This document shows, piece after piece, positions 21,236 through 33,379 of a DNA stretch of 64,000 nt (its first letter is position 1; every line of letters begins with the position of its first letter). A program made the position numbers and the translations under genes. The DNA comes from Euglena gracilis. Taxonomy: Eukaryota > Euglenida > Euglenophyceae > Euglenales. The DNA lies in the NCBI GenBank assembly GCA_039621445.1, contig CP154957.1, positions 25,086,938 to 25,150,937 on the forward strand, read 5' to 3'. The notes under the pieces were generated by a model. That model saw nothing but the letters and a program-made list of their open reading frames with translations. It had not been told where the DNA came from and did not search any database.

Positions 21236-22680
21236 GGGGTCGCTGAGCTCTTATCTCTTTAGAGTAAGAGCGAAGCTTACCACCGGGGCCGGAGACCCCC
21301 CCTGACCCCCCCGCCCCCCCCCCCCGCCAACCCCCCGCCCCCCCCGCGCCCCCCCCCCCCCGCCCCCCCCTGAGTAGGTTCCGGGCACCCGAGGATTATC
21401 CATGTGATTGCATTTCCGGGCCCCCAAAGTGAATAGCCTATAGGTTAGGAGAGGTTCCCTAGTTTCTCCAGAGCCCTTCGGTTACCCGTAACTCCCCGCC
21501 AGTCCGGAGATATGGCCCGAGCAAAAAAGTTGTCTACCGTTTTTTTTTTCTGGGGAAATTGCATGGTCATTTTGGGGGAAAAAAATAGAAAAATTCAAAA
21601 TATCTCTAAAACGCCGCGGAGTTGAAAAAGTGAAGAGGACGTCATTCCACAACTTTGGGACGCCCGATCGATCGGTATGCGCGGTTTGGGCCAACTCCCC
21701 GCCTAGCCCGAGATACGGCCGTTTTGGGGTTTTGGGCCAGGGTTTGGCCCAGTTTTGGCCATGGCCATTTCGCCCCTCCCCGTTCGTGGAAAGGGATCGT
21801 TCGGGGGGGGGTTGAGTGGTGTCCGAGGTGGGACGTGGAAGGAGCACTATAGGGAGGATAGTAGTTTTAGGGGATCTGGAGTCCCTCCCCCCCGTTTGCG
21901 CCTCTCAGGGGGTATGATAGCCCAAACCTTAATTTCGGGGTGGGTCTCGGGCTAGACGGGGAGTTGGAGCCCAAACCAGGGGGTCAATCATTAGGTTTAG
22001 GGGGGGGGGTTTTGACCGTTTTTTTGGGGTTCCCGGGGTCTGGTTGTGCGATTTTGGGCCATTTTTGGGTATTCGGGGACCCCTGCGGGGGTTGGAGGGG
22101 CCGCCGGGCTGGGGTCAAAAAATCGAAAATTTCAAAATATCTCAAAAACGCTGCTGAGTTGAGGAAAAGTAAAGGCGACCTTATTTGACGACCTTGGAAC
22201 GCCCTATCGATCGGTATGCGCGGTTTGGGCCAACTCCCCGCCTAGCCCGAGATACGGCCGTTTTGGGGGTTTTGGGCCCGTTTTGCCAGTTTTGGCCCGT
22301 TCAGGGCCCGAAACCGTAAATTGGCCGTATCTCGGGCTAGACGGGGAGTTGGGACCCAAACTGGGGGTCAAACATTACGTTTAGGGGGGGGTTTTGACCG
22401 TTTTTTGGGGTTCCCGGGGTCTGGTTGTGCGATTTTGGCCAGTTTTGGGTGTTCGGGGACCCCATCGCGCGCCGTCAGGCGGCTGGTGAGGGGCGGTCGG
22501 ATGGCAGGTCGGGACCCAAAATTTTGAAAAATTTCTTTTCGCTCAAAAAACACTTTTTTTCACTTCAGAACATCAAAAAAGTGTTATTGAGCGAAAAAAA
22601 TTTTCCGACCCGGACCCCCCACCCCCCACCCCCCCTGTTGGCCCCTCCCCCCCCCCCTGGCCGGTGGACTTAGCCATTTT
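21236..22680 (+). repeat. diverged composite repeat with internal duplications
   Basis: It opens with GGTCGCTGAGCTCTTATCTC and the GAAGCTTACC hairpin. A segment with AACTCCCCGCC...GAGATATGGCC and TCAAAATATCTC...GATCGATCGGTATGCGC then occurs twice (about 21590-21730 and 22120-22270). It alternates with the inverted form CTCGGGCTAGACGGGGAGTT (21944, 22330). This is an amplified relative of the 18881 and 42716 composites. The frames seen across it are compositional. Confidence 0.75.
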
Positions 22681-25600
22681 TGGGTCAAAAAGTCAAAAAA
22701 ATTCAAAAAATTTTTTTCGCCCAAAACCATGATTTTTTGACCTCCCGGACCCGAAAAAAGTGTTTTTTCGAGCCAAAATGAGCGTTTTTCGACCCTCCGG
22801 CGCCCCCCGTTTTGGGCCGCCGACCCATTGACTTTGGGTCAAAACCGGGTCAAAAAAGTCGAAAAAAATCGAAAAATTTTTTTTTTGCCCGAAACGATGT
22901 TTTTTGGCCTCCCGGACCCGGAAAAAGTGGTTTTGAGCCGAAAATGAGCGTTTTTCGACCCGCCAGCGCCCCGTTTTGGGCCGCCGACCCATTGACTTTG
23001 GGTCAAACCGGGTCAAAAAAGTCGAAAAAAATCGAAAAAATTTTTTTTGCCCGAAACGATGTTTGGCCGCCGGCCGGCCGTTGACGCCGGGCCGCCGGGG
23101 CCGGCCGGTTTTTGCCGCCGGCGCCTGTTTGCCGCCGGCCGCCGGTTTTTTTTCCCGGCGCCCTCTTTTTTTGCCTCCGGCCCCGGCGTTGTTTCGGCCC
23201 TCCTTCCGCCCCGCCCCCGTTTTACTTGCCCCCGTGTCCGAAAACCGGCCGATTTTTTTTTGCCGACATGTTTGGCCCTCAAGAGCTCAGCTCCTACGCC
23301 AAAATGTTTTCTGAGCTCTTATCTCTTTAGCGTAAAGCGAAGCTTCCTCCCCCCTCCGAAAATGACCCCCCGCGACCCCCCGCCGTTGAGTAGGCGAAAA
23401 CCCGAGGATTATCGATGTGATTGGATTTCGGGACCCGAAAGTGAAATAGCCATATTTTTTTTGCCAGAGCCCTTTTTGCGACTCCCGCCAGCCGGATATG
23501 GCCCGAGCAAAAAGTTGTCTACCGTTTTTTTTCCAAAGAAAGTTTTTTGGCCCGCAGTCAGTTTTTGGGTCAAAAATCGAAAAATTCAAAAAATCTCGAA
23601 AACGCCGGGGTTGAGAAAAAAACGTCCTTTACTTTGGGACGCCCTTTCCACCGACGCGTTTTTGGCCAACTCCCGCCTGGGCCGAGATATTGCCGTTTTT
23701 GGGGGGTCGCCCCGTTGGGGGGGTCGCAAAATAGTCATTTTGGGTCAAAAAATCGAAAAATTCAAAATATCTCGAAAAACGGAGTTGAGAAAAATTTTTT
23801 TTTCCCGATTTTGGGACGCCCTCTTTAACACCGGTTATGCGGTTTTGGGCCAACTCCCCGCCGCCCGAGAACGGCGTTTTTGGCCAATGGCTGAAAACCG
23901 TACCTTTTTTTCCCCCCCCTGTCCGACCCTGGCCGTTTTCGGGCCAAAAAGTCGAAAAAATCGAAAAAATTTTTTTTTGCCCAAAACGATGTTTTTGGCC
24001 TCCCGGCCCCGGAAAAACTGTTTTTGAGCCGAAAACGAGCGTTTTTTCGACCCGCCGGCGCCCCGTTTTGGGCCGCCGACCCATTGACTTTGGGTCAAAA
24101 CCGGGTCAAAAAAGTCGAAAAAAATCGAAAAAATTTTTTTTGCCCGAAACGATGTTTTTTGGCCTCCCGGACCCGGAAAAACTGTTTTTGAGCCGAAAAT
24201 GAGCGTTTTTTCGACCCGACCCGCCAGCGCCCCGTTTTGGGCCGCCGACCCGTTGACTTTGGGTCAAAACCGGGTCAAAAAAGTCGAAAAAAATCGAAAA
24301 AAAATTTTTTTCCCAAAACGATGTTTTTTGGCCTCCCGGACCCCGGAAAAACTGTTTTTGAAGCGAAAAAGAGCGGTTTTTCGACCGGCCGGCCCCCTGT
24401 TTTGGGCTGCCGACCCATTCTTTTCCAAAACTCGGGTCAAAAGTCAAAAAACCCGCGAAAATATCAAAAAATCGAACCACCTTTTTTTGGCCTCCCCCCA
24501 ATTTACGCAAAAAAACGGTTTTTTTGTCGCTTGAGCTCTTATCCCTTTAGGGTAACGAAGCTTACCCCGGGGGAAAACCCCCCCTACCCCCCCCCCCTCC
24601 CCCCCCCCTCGGGGCCAAAACCGGCGGTCTCACCAATCCCGCCCCGTTCCCGAAATTTTTTTTTCAGTCACGAGCGACTGGATTCCTAGTTTTTCCGAAT
24701 CCCTGGGTTTGACCCCCAACTCCCGCCAGGCCCGAGTTATTCACGCGCGAAGGGGTCCAAACTGGGTAGGATTCGCCAACCCCCCCTGAATAAGCCCCCC
24801 CCCCCTTTGGACGGCCAAAAAATGTCAATTTTCAAAATATCTCCAAAATGAAGCCAAACCAAAGGAAATGTCCGGAGACCTAATTTGAAGCCCTTGGAAC
24901 GCCCTATCTACCGGTATTTTGATTTCCCCTGTACTCCACCCCTAACCCTAGATACGGCCGTTTTCGGCGCAGACGGCCGTTTTGTACACTTTTCCCTCTG
25001 TTCGACTTAGCCGTTTTCGGGGGGTGGGGGGTCAAAAAATCGATGTTTTCAAAATTTCTCGAAAATGATGCAAAATCAAAGGAAATGTCCAGAGACCTAA
25101 ATTGAAGCCATTGGAAAGCTGTAGATACTGGGATTTTGGTTCCTCCCGCCCTCACCGCCCCGTCCGAGATACGCCCGTTTTTTGGCAATTTTGGGCCATT
25201 TCAAGCCTTTTTGTACACTTTTCCCTCTGTTCGACTTGGCCATTTTCGGCCAAAAAGTCAAAAAAAATCGAGAAAAATTTTTTTGCCCGAAACGATGTTT
25301 TTTGGCCTCCCGGACCCGGAAAACTGTTTTTTCGAGCACAAAACGAGCGTTTTTCGACCCGCCGAGGCCCCGTTTTGAGCAGCCGACCCATTGACTTTGG
25401 GTCAAAACCGGGTCAAAAAAAAAAAAAAAAATCGAAAAATTTTTTTTTTTTTTTTTGTTTTTTTTGCCAAAACAAATGTTTTTTGGCCTCCCGGACCCGG
25501 AAAAACTGTTTTCGAGCCGAAAACGAGCGTTTTTCGACCCGCCGGCGCCCCGTTTTGGGCCGCCGACCCATTGACTTTGGGTCAAAACCGGGTCAAAAAA

Positions 25601-27600
25601 GTCGAAAAAAATCGAAAAAAAATTTTTTTTTGCCCAAAACGATGTTTATTGGACTCCCAGAACAGAAAAAACTGTTTTTGAGCCGAAAACGAGCGTTTTT
25701 CGACCCGCCGGCGCCCCGTTTTGGGCCGCCGACCCATTGACTTTGGGTCAAAACCGGGTCAAAAAAGTCGAAAAAAATCGAAAAAATTTTTTTTTTTCGA
25801 AACAATGTTTTTTTGCCTCTCGGGCCCTGAAAAAAAAACCGTTTTCGAGCCGAAAACGAGCGTTTTTCGACCCGCCGGCGCCCCGTTTTGGGCCGCCGAC
25901 CCATTGACTTTGGGTCAAAACCGGGTCAAAAAAGTCGAAAAAAATCGAAAAAATTTTTTTGCCCAAAACGATGTTTTTTTGGCCTCCCGGACCCGAAAAA
26001 CTGTTTTCGAGCCGAAAACGAGCGTTTTTCGACCCGCCGGCGCCCCGTTTTGGGCCGCCGACCCATTGACTTTGGGTCAAAACCGGGTAAAAAAAGTCGA
26101 AAAAAATCGAAAAAATTTTTTTTTGCCCAAAACGATGTTTTTTGGCCTCCCGGACCCGGAAAAACTGTTTTCGAGCCGAAAACGAGCGTTTTTTTTTTTT
26201 TCTTCGCCCCGTTTTGGGCCGCCGACCCATTGACTTTGGGTCAAAACCGGGTCAAAAAAGTCGAAAAAAATCGAAAAATTTTTTTTGCCCAAAACGATTT
26301 TTTTTGGCCTCCCGGACCCGGAAAAACTGTTTTCGAGCCGAAAACGAGCGTTTTTCGACCCGCCGGCGCCCCGTTTTGGGCCGCCGACCCATTGACTTTG
26401 GGTCAAAACCGGGTCAAAAAGTTGGAAAAAAATCGAAAAAATTTTTTTGCCCAAAACGATGTTTTTTTGGCCTCCCGGACCCGGAAAAACTGTTTTCGAG
26501 CCGAAAACGAGCGTTTTTCGACCCGCCGGCGCCCCGTTTTGGGCCGCCGACCCATTGACTTTGGGTCAAAACCGGGTCAAAAAAGTCGAAAAAAATCGAA
26601 AATTTTTTTTTGCCCAAAAAGATGTTTTTTTGGCCTTCGGACCCCGGAACTGTTTGTTCGAACGAGCCGAAAAACGACCCGTTTTCGACCCCGCGGCGCC
26701 CCCCCGACCCATTCACTTTGGGTCAAAACAGAGTCAAAAAAGTCGAAAAAAATCGAAAAAAATTTTTCTTGCCCGAAACGATGTTTTTTGGCCTCCCGGA
26801 CCCGGAAAAACTGTTTTCGAGCCGAAACGAGCGTTTTTCGACCCGCCGGCGCCCCGTTTTGGGCCGCCGACCCATTGACTTTGGGGTCAAAACCGGGTCA
26901 AAAAGTCAAAAAAAATCGACATTTTTTTTTTCCCCCAAACGATGTTTTTGGCCTCCCGGACCCGGAAAAACTGTTTTCGAGCCGAAAACGAGCGTTTTTC
27001 GACCCGCCGGCGCCCCGTTTTGGGCCGCCGACCCATTGACTTTGGGTCAAAACCGGGTCAAAAAAGTCGAAAAAAATCGAAAATTTTTTTTGCCCAAAAC
27101 GATGTTTTTTTGGCCTCCCGGAATCGGAAAAAAAACTGTTTTTCGAGCCGAAAACGAGAGCGTTTTTCGACCCGCCGGCGCCCCGTTTTGGGCCGCCGAC
27201 CCATTGACTTTGGGCCAAAACCGGGTCAAAAAAGTTGAAAAAATGGAAAATTTTTTTTTTGTCCAAAACGATGTTTTTTAGCCTCCCGGAAAAACTGTTT
27301 TCGAGCCGAAAATGAGCGTTTTTCGACCCGCCAGCGCCCCGTTTTGGCCCGCCAACCCATTGACTTCGGACCAAAACCGGGTCAAAAAAGTCGAAAAAAA
27401 TCGAAAATTTTTTTTGCCCAAAACGATGTTTTTTTGGCCTCCCGGACCCGGAAAACTTTTTTTGACTGTTTTTCAGCCGAAATGAGCGTTTTTCGACCCG
27501 CCAGCACCCCGTTTTGGACCGCCGACCTACTGACTTCGGGTCAAAACCGGGTCAAAAAACTCGAAAAAACTCGAAAATGAGCGTTTTTCAACCCCCTCCC
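22681..27600 (+). repeat. ~160-165-bp satellite array
   Basis: The unit carries, in order, CGAAACGATGTTTTTTGGCC, TCCCGGACCCGGAAAAACTG, GAGCCGAAAACGAGCG, TTTTTCGACCCGCCGGCG, GGGCCGCCGACCCATTGAC and GTCAAAACCGGGTCAAAA. About fourteen uninterrupted units run from 25380 to 27570, with smaller blocks at 22681-23065 and 23940-24430. Composite-repeat modules separate the blocks (23310-23900, 24530-25270). Homopolymer tracts vary between units. The + strand unit lacks stop codons in several frames, so reading frames of more than 300 codons arise by chance. Related single units lie at 10985, 19441, 39560 and 42400. Confidence 0.97.
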
Positions 27601-27853
27601 ATGCCCAGGCCGGGCCGGCCGGGCCGCCGGGCCGCCAGCCGGGCCGCCGGGCTGCCGGGCCGCCAGCCGGGCCAGCCGGACGCCAGCCGGGCCGCCGGCC
27701 GGGCCGCCGGGCCGCCGGGCCGCCAGCCGGGCCGCTGGGCCGCCGGGCCGCCAGCTGGGCCGCTGGGCCGCCGGGCCGCTGGCCGGCCGGGCCGGGGTCA
27801 ATGAAGGGGTGGGGGCGCGCTTATAAAGAGCTCAGCACTATTCAAAACCTGGT
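27601..27853 (+). repeat. GGGCCGCC minisatellite plus conserved tail
   Basis: The same structure as 1-236: a GC minisatellite followed by GGGGTCAATGAAGGGGTGGG and GAGCTCAGCACTATTC, ending AAAACCTGGT. It directly follows the satellite array. The copy at 1-183 may therefore mark the end of another satellite block lying left of the window. Confidence 0.92.
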
Positions 27854-28440
27854 CTTATATGGGGGGGGTCGGTCCCGGCCAAAGGGCCGGCCTTTGGCCG
27901 GCCAGGGGGGGGGTCTTACAAGGGGGGGGGCCTTATGGGGGTGTCTGGGACGCGGGGGGGGGGGGACGCGGGGGGGGGCGCGGGGGGGATGCCATTTTTG
28001 GGACAGCGAAATTAGGAATTTGCCGCAAGAAAAATTTAGCCAAATTAGGATTCTACCACAACAAATTAGGACTAACCCACCCCAAATTAGGAATCACCCA
28101 CCGCAAATTAGGAATCATCCACACCAAATTAGGAATCACCCACCTCAAATTTGCCTGAAATTAGGAATCAGCCTCCTGAATTTGGCTGTCTCGAGAACAA
28201 AATTTTGGTTCCAAAGTGGGACGCAGGGGGGACGCGGGGGGGGACGCGGGGGGAACGCGGGGGAGACACCCCCTATATGGGGGGGGGGCATGGTATAGGT
28301 TGGCAAAAAGACCTATACCTATATGTGTGCCAATACCTATACCTATGTGTCGCCTATATGTCCGAGAAAAGAAATTAAACACCCACGCATTGCAATTATC
28401 CATCGGGGGTGGGGGGGAGTTGTGAAGGCCAGAATGCATC
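27854..28440. repeat. CAAATTAGGAATCACCCAC-type short tandem array and G runs
   Basis: From about 28005 to 28175 there are eight or so imperfect units of around 20-24 bp around AAATTAGGAATC. G-run text with ACGCGGGGGG words flanks them on both sides, and CCTATACCTATATGTG-like repeats lie at 28308-28355. Similar AAATTAGG arrays are at 29190, 36250, 36620 and 60570. Confidence 0.75.
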
Positions 28441-29189
28441 AAATAGAAAGATGGGAAGATGTGCTTCATTGCGACAATGGCGGTCCACCAGCAAGAGTCA
28501 AGGTGTTTGTCAAGCCCAAAACTTCGACACAACATCGTTGAAGAGGTCAGGATCGCCTTGGGATTCATTTTCCAACAAAATGTCCTCATGGTAGAAAAAT
28601 TTCTTGAGCTCACGAAGGGACACCAGGATGAGATTGTTATCCCCGAAATTCAGCAAATTGAATTTCACAGGGGGAGCACGCCGTCGGCTAGCCGTCGGCC
28701 AGTCGTCGGCCAGCCGTCGGCCAGCCGTCGGCCCGCCATGTGACTCACAGGAAAATGACCCGAGTCATAGTCTTGGAATGCAAAAGGAATTTCGCCGTCA
28801 ATGTACCTCCAAGGTCGTGTTCATTGTTAGTGGAGGCTGCATGTTTGCCCATTTTAAGTCATTTTTCGTTAACCTTTGTCAAGTTTGTTAGTTTTGGACT
28901 TTTTTTTTTTACCAATTCTGATCATTTCGACCTATTTTTGGGTATATTCACTGTGAAGGATTTTTGTCTACAAATTATTCGAATAACTAAAAATTGCTCA
29001 ACCCGTGTCCCATTTTCAACGAACTGACAAAATTCACCTGATAATGGATGAAAAAAGGCTCAAATTTTGTGTGAAATGGTTTCAAGTGACTAAAAATTGC
29101 CCAAAGTACCGCCGCCTCTTGTAGAATTCGAAAGATAATTCAAAACGAACATCCGAAATTAAGAATTGGCACCTGCATACCACATTTAG
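28441..29189. other. unique sequence with an 11-bp minisatellite
   Basis: 28679-28735 is a tandem of GCCGTCGGCCA/GTCGTCGGCCA. The flanking 28459-28660 region has codon-like texture (plus strand, VRIALGFIFQQNVLMVEK). No homology was recognised and the splice sites do not settle it. The rest is A/T-rich. Confidence 0.4.
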
Positions 29190-29480
29190 GCATTAGCCGC
29201 CGAAATTGAGTAATTTTCACCCCGAAATATGCATTTGCCACTCATGCCACCCAAAATTGTGCATTTTCCACCCCAAAATAAGATTTTGCATCTAAAATCA
29301 GTCATTTGCCAACCCAAATTTGGGCATTGCCCCCAGATTAGGCATTTGCCTCTCAAAATAGGAACCATTTCATTAATTAGGAATTTGGCTCACAAAATTA
29401 GGCATTGGCACACCAAATTAGGGATTACCACTCAAATTTCGGTGTTTTACACCCTAAATTAGGCATTTGCCACTCAAAAT
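29190..29480. repeat. AAATTAGGCATT short-period array
   Basis: Imperfect ~22-26-bp units of the type CCAAATTAGGCATTTGCC. The array merges into GTTTGCCCAC...AAAATATTTGCCC units at about 29700-29880. It looks non-coding and locally amplified. Confidence 0.75.
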
Positions 29481-29486
29481 TAAATT

Positions 29487-29690
29487 AAAAATTAAAAAAA
29501 TTTTGGTGAAAAAATCGCGATTTTTTGAGGCCCAAAAATGATCAAAAATGACCATTTTCGGACACAAAATGGCAAATTTGGGGGCCGCGCGCTCTGCGCA
29601 CGGCCAAAAAAGCACTTTTTTGGCAAAAATGGCCCAAAAATGGCAAAAAATGACCACTTTTTGGACCCGAAAATCACCTATTTTACACCT
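29487..29690 (+). repeat. U repeat, copy 1
   Basis: GAAAAAATCGCGATTTTTTG, AATGACCATTTTCGGACA, GGGGGCCGCGCGCTCTGCGC and TGACCACTTTTTGGACCCG in order. Direct copies are at 35757-35905 (missing the GCGCGC middle) and 38283-38480. The downstream GCGCGGCCGCCC...C-run block that ends the other copies is found near 30760. Confidence 0.85.
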
Positions 29691-31690
29691 AGCGTCCGAA
29701 ATGTTTGCCCACGGCCAACAAAAATATTTGCCCAAACCCTCAAAATTTTCGCCCACCGCCCACAAAAAAATTTGCCCAGAGTTGTCAAAAATTTTTGCAC
29801 TCCGCTGCCAAAAATAGTTGCACTTGCTAAAAAAATGTTTGCCCTCCGTCATTTTATTTTTGCACAATGAAAAAAAGTGTTGCACCAGACAACGGAAAAA
29901 GATCCACGCCTTTTGAATGTCTCAAGACGTAGAAAACATACCAAAAAAAATAAACAACCCAAACTCACCAAAAATATTTGAAAATTTTGGGGGTTTGATG
30001 CAAGCTGCCCACATACGCGGTGTTTTTCTTTGCCAAAAAATCATCACAATGCATCACGTCGCTATGTCTCTCCTTTCTAACATTGAGCGTAACAAACACT
30101 CAATGCGCTTCTTTGAGCAGTGCATTTGCAATGGTCGAGATTTTTCACAACTCCAAAACCAGCAATTGGTATTTGGAACGGTCCAAGAACTCCTGTCTTT
30201 GATTTTTCTCAATACTGCATGTTGGCGTTGGAGTTTTATGGCCCATTTGCAGTGGGTATTTGGAAAACAGCTCAAAACGGCTTGAAACGAACCCATTTGC
30301 CAAAAGTTGGAATGAAATGGTTTCTTCTGAGGTCAATCGGCTTTATGCAGCAATGACATTTCCGCTTCAAACCATTCATTTCTGCTTTCTGACCCATTTT
30401 GGTCGATTTTCGGGGGTTCAAACAAAATCATTATTCAAGACGCAGCGCTTTGGATGGTCTCCGTCTCAAGACACAGACCTCATGCCTGAAGTCCGGCGTC
30501 TTAGATGCAAAGCCTGTCCTGAGTCCCTGCAACTAAGACGCGGACTTAAGGGCAAAAGTGCAAACCACCCCGATCCGTGTGCAAAAATTTTCGGAACGTA
30601 AGCAAATATTTTTGAGATAAAGTGGCAAACATTTTTGAGATAACGTGCGAACAAATTTTTAACAGGTGCAAACATTTTTGAGATAAGGTGCAAAATATTG
30701 ACCAAAAGTGCAAATAAATACGGTGTGGAGTGCGAAAGAAACGGGCGTTAGGTGTAGGATGCGTTCCGCCCGCGCGGCCGCCCTCGGACCCCCCTCCCCC
30801 CCCTCCCCCCGCGCGGCCGCCCGCGCGGTCGCTCGCCCCCCCCCCTCAGCCCCCCCCCCCCCTGTGCCTAGCCTCCCATAGGGGGGACGGGAATAGCTCA
30901 CTGTCATAGCACTTTTTACAAAGAACTTCCCAAAAAAAGTGCTCAAAAATCGACGTTTTTGGGACTTTTTCAAAAATCACTTTTTGACAAATGTGCTTAA
31001 GAATGACCATTTTTTTTGCGAACATCCAAAAAAGTTGCCAAAAATGACCCCTTTGGGTTGCCCGAGGGTCGGGTATGGGAATAGCTTGGGGGGGACCTAG
31101 GTCCCCCCCCCAAGCTGTTCCCCCCCCCCCGTACTGTTCCCATTGGGCCGTAAAGGGTCCCGGGGACAGGAATAGCTCGGGGGGGGGGGGGCATGGTAAT
31201 TGTTTTTTTGGGGACCCCACAAACCACTTTCACCTCGGCTGTTTGAATACAAACCGATTCCCCATGAGTCCCCCCCCCCATTTTCTTGGGGGGGTCGGCA
31301 CGCCGTGGCGAGCCGTCCGGCTAGGGGGGGGGGGGGGGGGGGGTGTTTGGCGTGGGGGGGGGGGCCCGCAGTGGGGGGGGGGGGGGTGCGCGGGGGTTTT
31401 CCAAGAAAATTTTCTTTGGCGCGGCTGACATGGCGTGGCGAGGGGGTCTGAAAAGGGGGGGGAGGGGGGGGGGTAAAATGGCGTGGCGAGGGGGTCAGTG
31501 AGGGGGGGGGGGGGGGGGGGGACCCCCCTTGAGCAGCCGAGTTTGGGGAACCTCTGTAGGTCAATTTCAATGAAAAAAACAATTTGCGCAAAGAGAAAAA
31601 AATGGCTTCTTCGTCCGCCCCCCACCCCAGGTTGCAAAGTCGACAGTTGGGTTGAGTTGGGAGGTTTCCAAAGGGGTTCTACCCATGATT
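29691..31690. other. repeat-rich, no supported gene
   Basis: It includes GTGCAAATATTTTTGAGATA-type units (30600-30720), a GCGCGGCCGCCC/C-run block (30760-30870) and a CAAAAAAAGTGCTCAAAAAT segment (30920-31050) that recurs at 33090-33230. Extreme G runs lie at 31320-31520. Candidate frames at 30050-30340 are open on both strands and I cannot choose between them. Confidence 0.45.
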
Positions 31691-31990
31691 TCGCTTTCTA
31701 GTTTAATTTTTTGGGGGATTGGAGGCTATGTAGTCCCATTGGGGACACCGGACCCCCTCCCCCCTGTTCAGTTCACTTCGGAAGTGCACAGGGGGGTCTC
31801 GAGACCACCCCCCCCCCCGTGTTCCTGGATGTACTTGTTCACTTCGGGGGGGGGGGAACCGAAAATGGAACGAACACCGAAAAGGGCATTTTTCAAAAAA
31901 AACGGCGCCTTCGGCTCCGAACCCCCCTCCCCCCCCCTCCGGGAAGTTAACATGTCCAGTTCAGTTCGGAAGTGAACAGGTGGGATCCGG
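31691..31990 (+). repeat. W repeat with GTTCACTTCGGAAGTG words
   Basis: CAGTTCACTTCGGAAGTGCA, a C/G-run spacer, and CTTGTTCACTTCGG. The block occurs inverted at 41630-41775, where CCTTTTCGGTGTTCG flanks the same side. A related piece is at 55310-55440. It is a dispersed repeat of unknown class. Confidence 0.7.
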
Positions 31991-33379
31991 GACCCCCCCC
32001 TCCCCCCTGTACCTGGGCTCCATTGGACTTCAAAGAGACGTTAGCGTCTCGGCCCCTTCGGGGCCAGGAGGACAGAAAAAAATTACATTTTGGTTGAGCC
32101 AAGAAAAATTTTTTGGCTTGTCCCCCCCCCCCGGGGGAAAAATTGTTCCAAAACCTATGCCAACTAGCCAATTAGGGGGGGGGGGTACTATGGAGGCGGC
32201 GCGCGCCGCTCGGGGGGGGGGGGGGTTGGGGACCCCCCCTCCCCCCCCCCCTGCGCGGCCGCCCGCGCGGCCGCTCGCACGGCTCCGAGCGGAAAATTGG
32301 CCATGGAACTTTTGGTGGTCGCTAGCGACCGGTCGCTAGGGTCGCTAGCGACCGGTCGCTAGCGACCATTGGAGGTCGGAGCGACCGGTCGCTCCGACCA
32401 CCAATTTTTACGTCCACCCCCCCCCTTCGAAAAGTTTTTAAGCCCCCCCCCTCGAAAATTTTTTTCAAATTTGGAGGAAAATAACTCAAAACCCACCCAA
32501 ATTCCTTCCAAACCCTCCATTCGGGGTCAATTTGCAAAAAAAAAAAAATTGAGTAATATCTTCTCTTTGCACCTGTTCTGTGAAACCATAGCCATAGTGT
32601 GACTTTATCCTTACCTTGCACACATAAGACTACATTCATTACGGAGCGCGACTCGGCCATCCTTGCCTTGCACACACAAGGGGATTTGTTATTCTGGGCT
32701 GGGGGGGTCCGGGGGGGCGGGGGGGCAGCCCCCCCCCCCCCCCCCCGGAGGAGGCCGTAGGCCGACTAAGTTCGCGTATATTGCAAATTAACCACAAAAG
32801 TACCCTTGGGGGACCCTTGCACACATAAGACTACCATCCCCCCCCCATTATGTACCCCCCCCCATTATGTACCCCCTGGGGGGGCGGTACATACCATGCC
32901 CCCCCCCCCCATATAAGCCCCCCCCCCTGGCCGGCCGAAGGCCGGCCCTTTGGCCGGGACCGACCCCCCCCCATATCAGACCCCCCCCCATATAAGACCC
33001 CCCCCTGGGATTTTGGCTCCCGAGGAGGGGTCTTATATGGGGGGGGGGGCATGGTAATGGGGGGGTGGTAGCTCACCGTCATAACACTTTTTCTAAAGAA
33101 CTTCCCAAAAAAAGTGCTCAAAAATGGACGTTTTTGGGACGTTTTCAAGAAGTGATATTTGGCAAATGTGCTGAAAATTGACCATTTTTTGTGAACATCC
33201 AAAAAGTTGCCAAAAATGACCCCTTTTGGGGACAAGGCAGTACAGTTGGTCAAACCTTGGGACCCCCCCCTCCCCCCCCTGGACAGTTCCACCCCCCCCC
33301 CGCCCTGGACCCCCCCTCCCCCCCCACTTCCAACCCCCCCGAGACATATGAAAATATTTTAAAAACGGCTTGTTTTTTT

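Noticed and set aside
23047-24027. 326-codon open frame
   Set aside because: It spans GC-rich spacer, composite repeat and satellite text. No domain, no consistent codon use, and other frames are also open.
25888-27039. 383-codon open frame on the plus strand
   Set aside because: It runs through about seven satellite units. The unit has no stop in several frames, and the frame changes between units because of indels. It is a repeat artefact.
30050-30340. Protein gene on either strand
   Set aside because: Both strands are open over similar lengths and neither shows a recognisable motif or splice structure.
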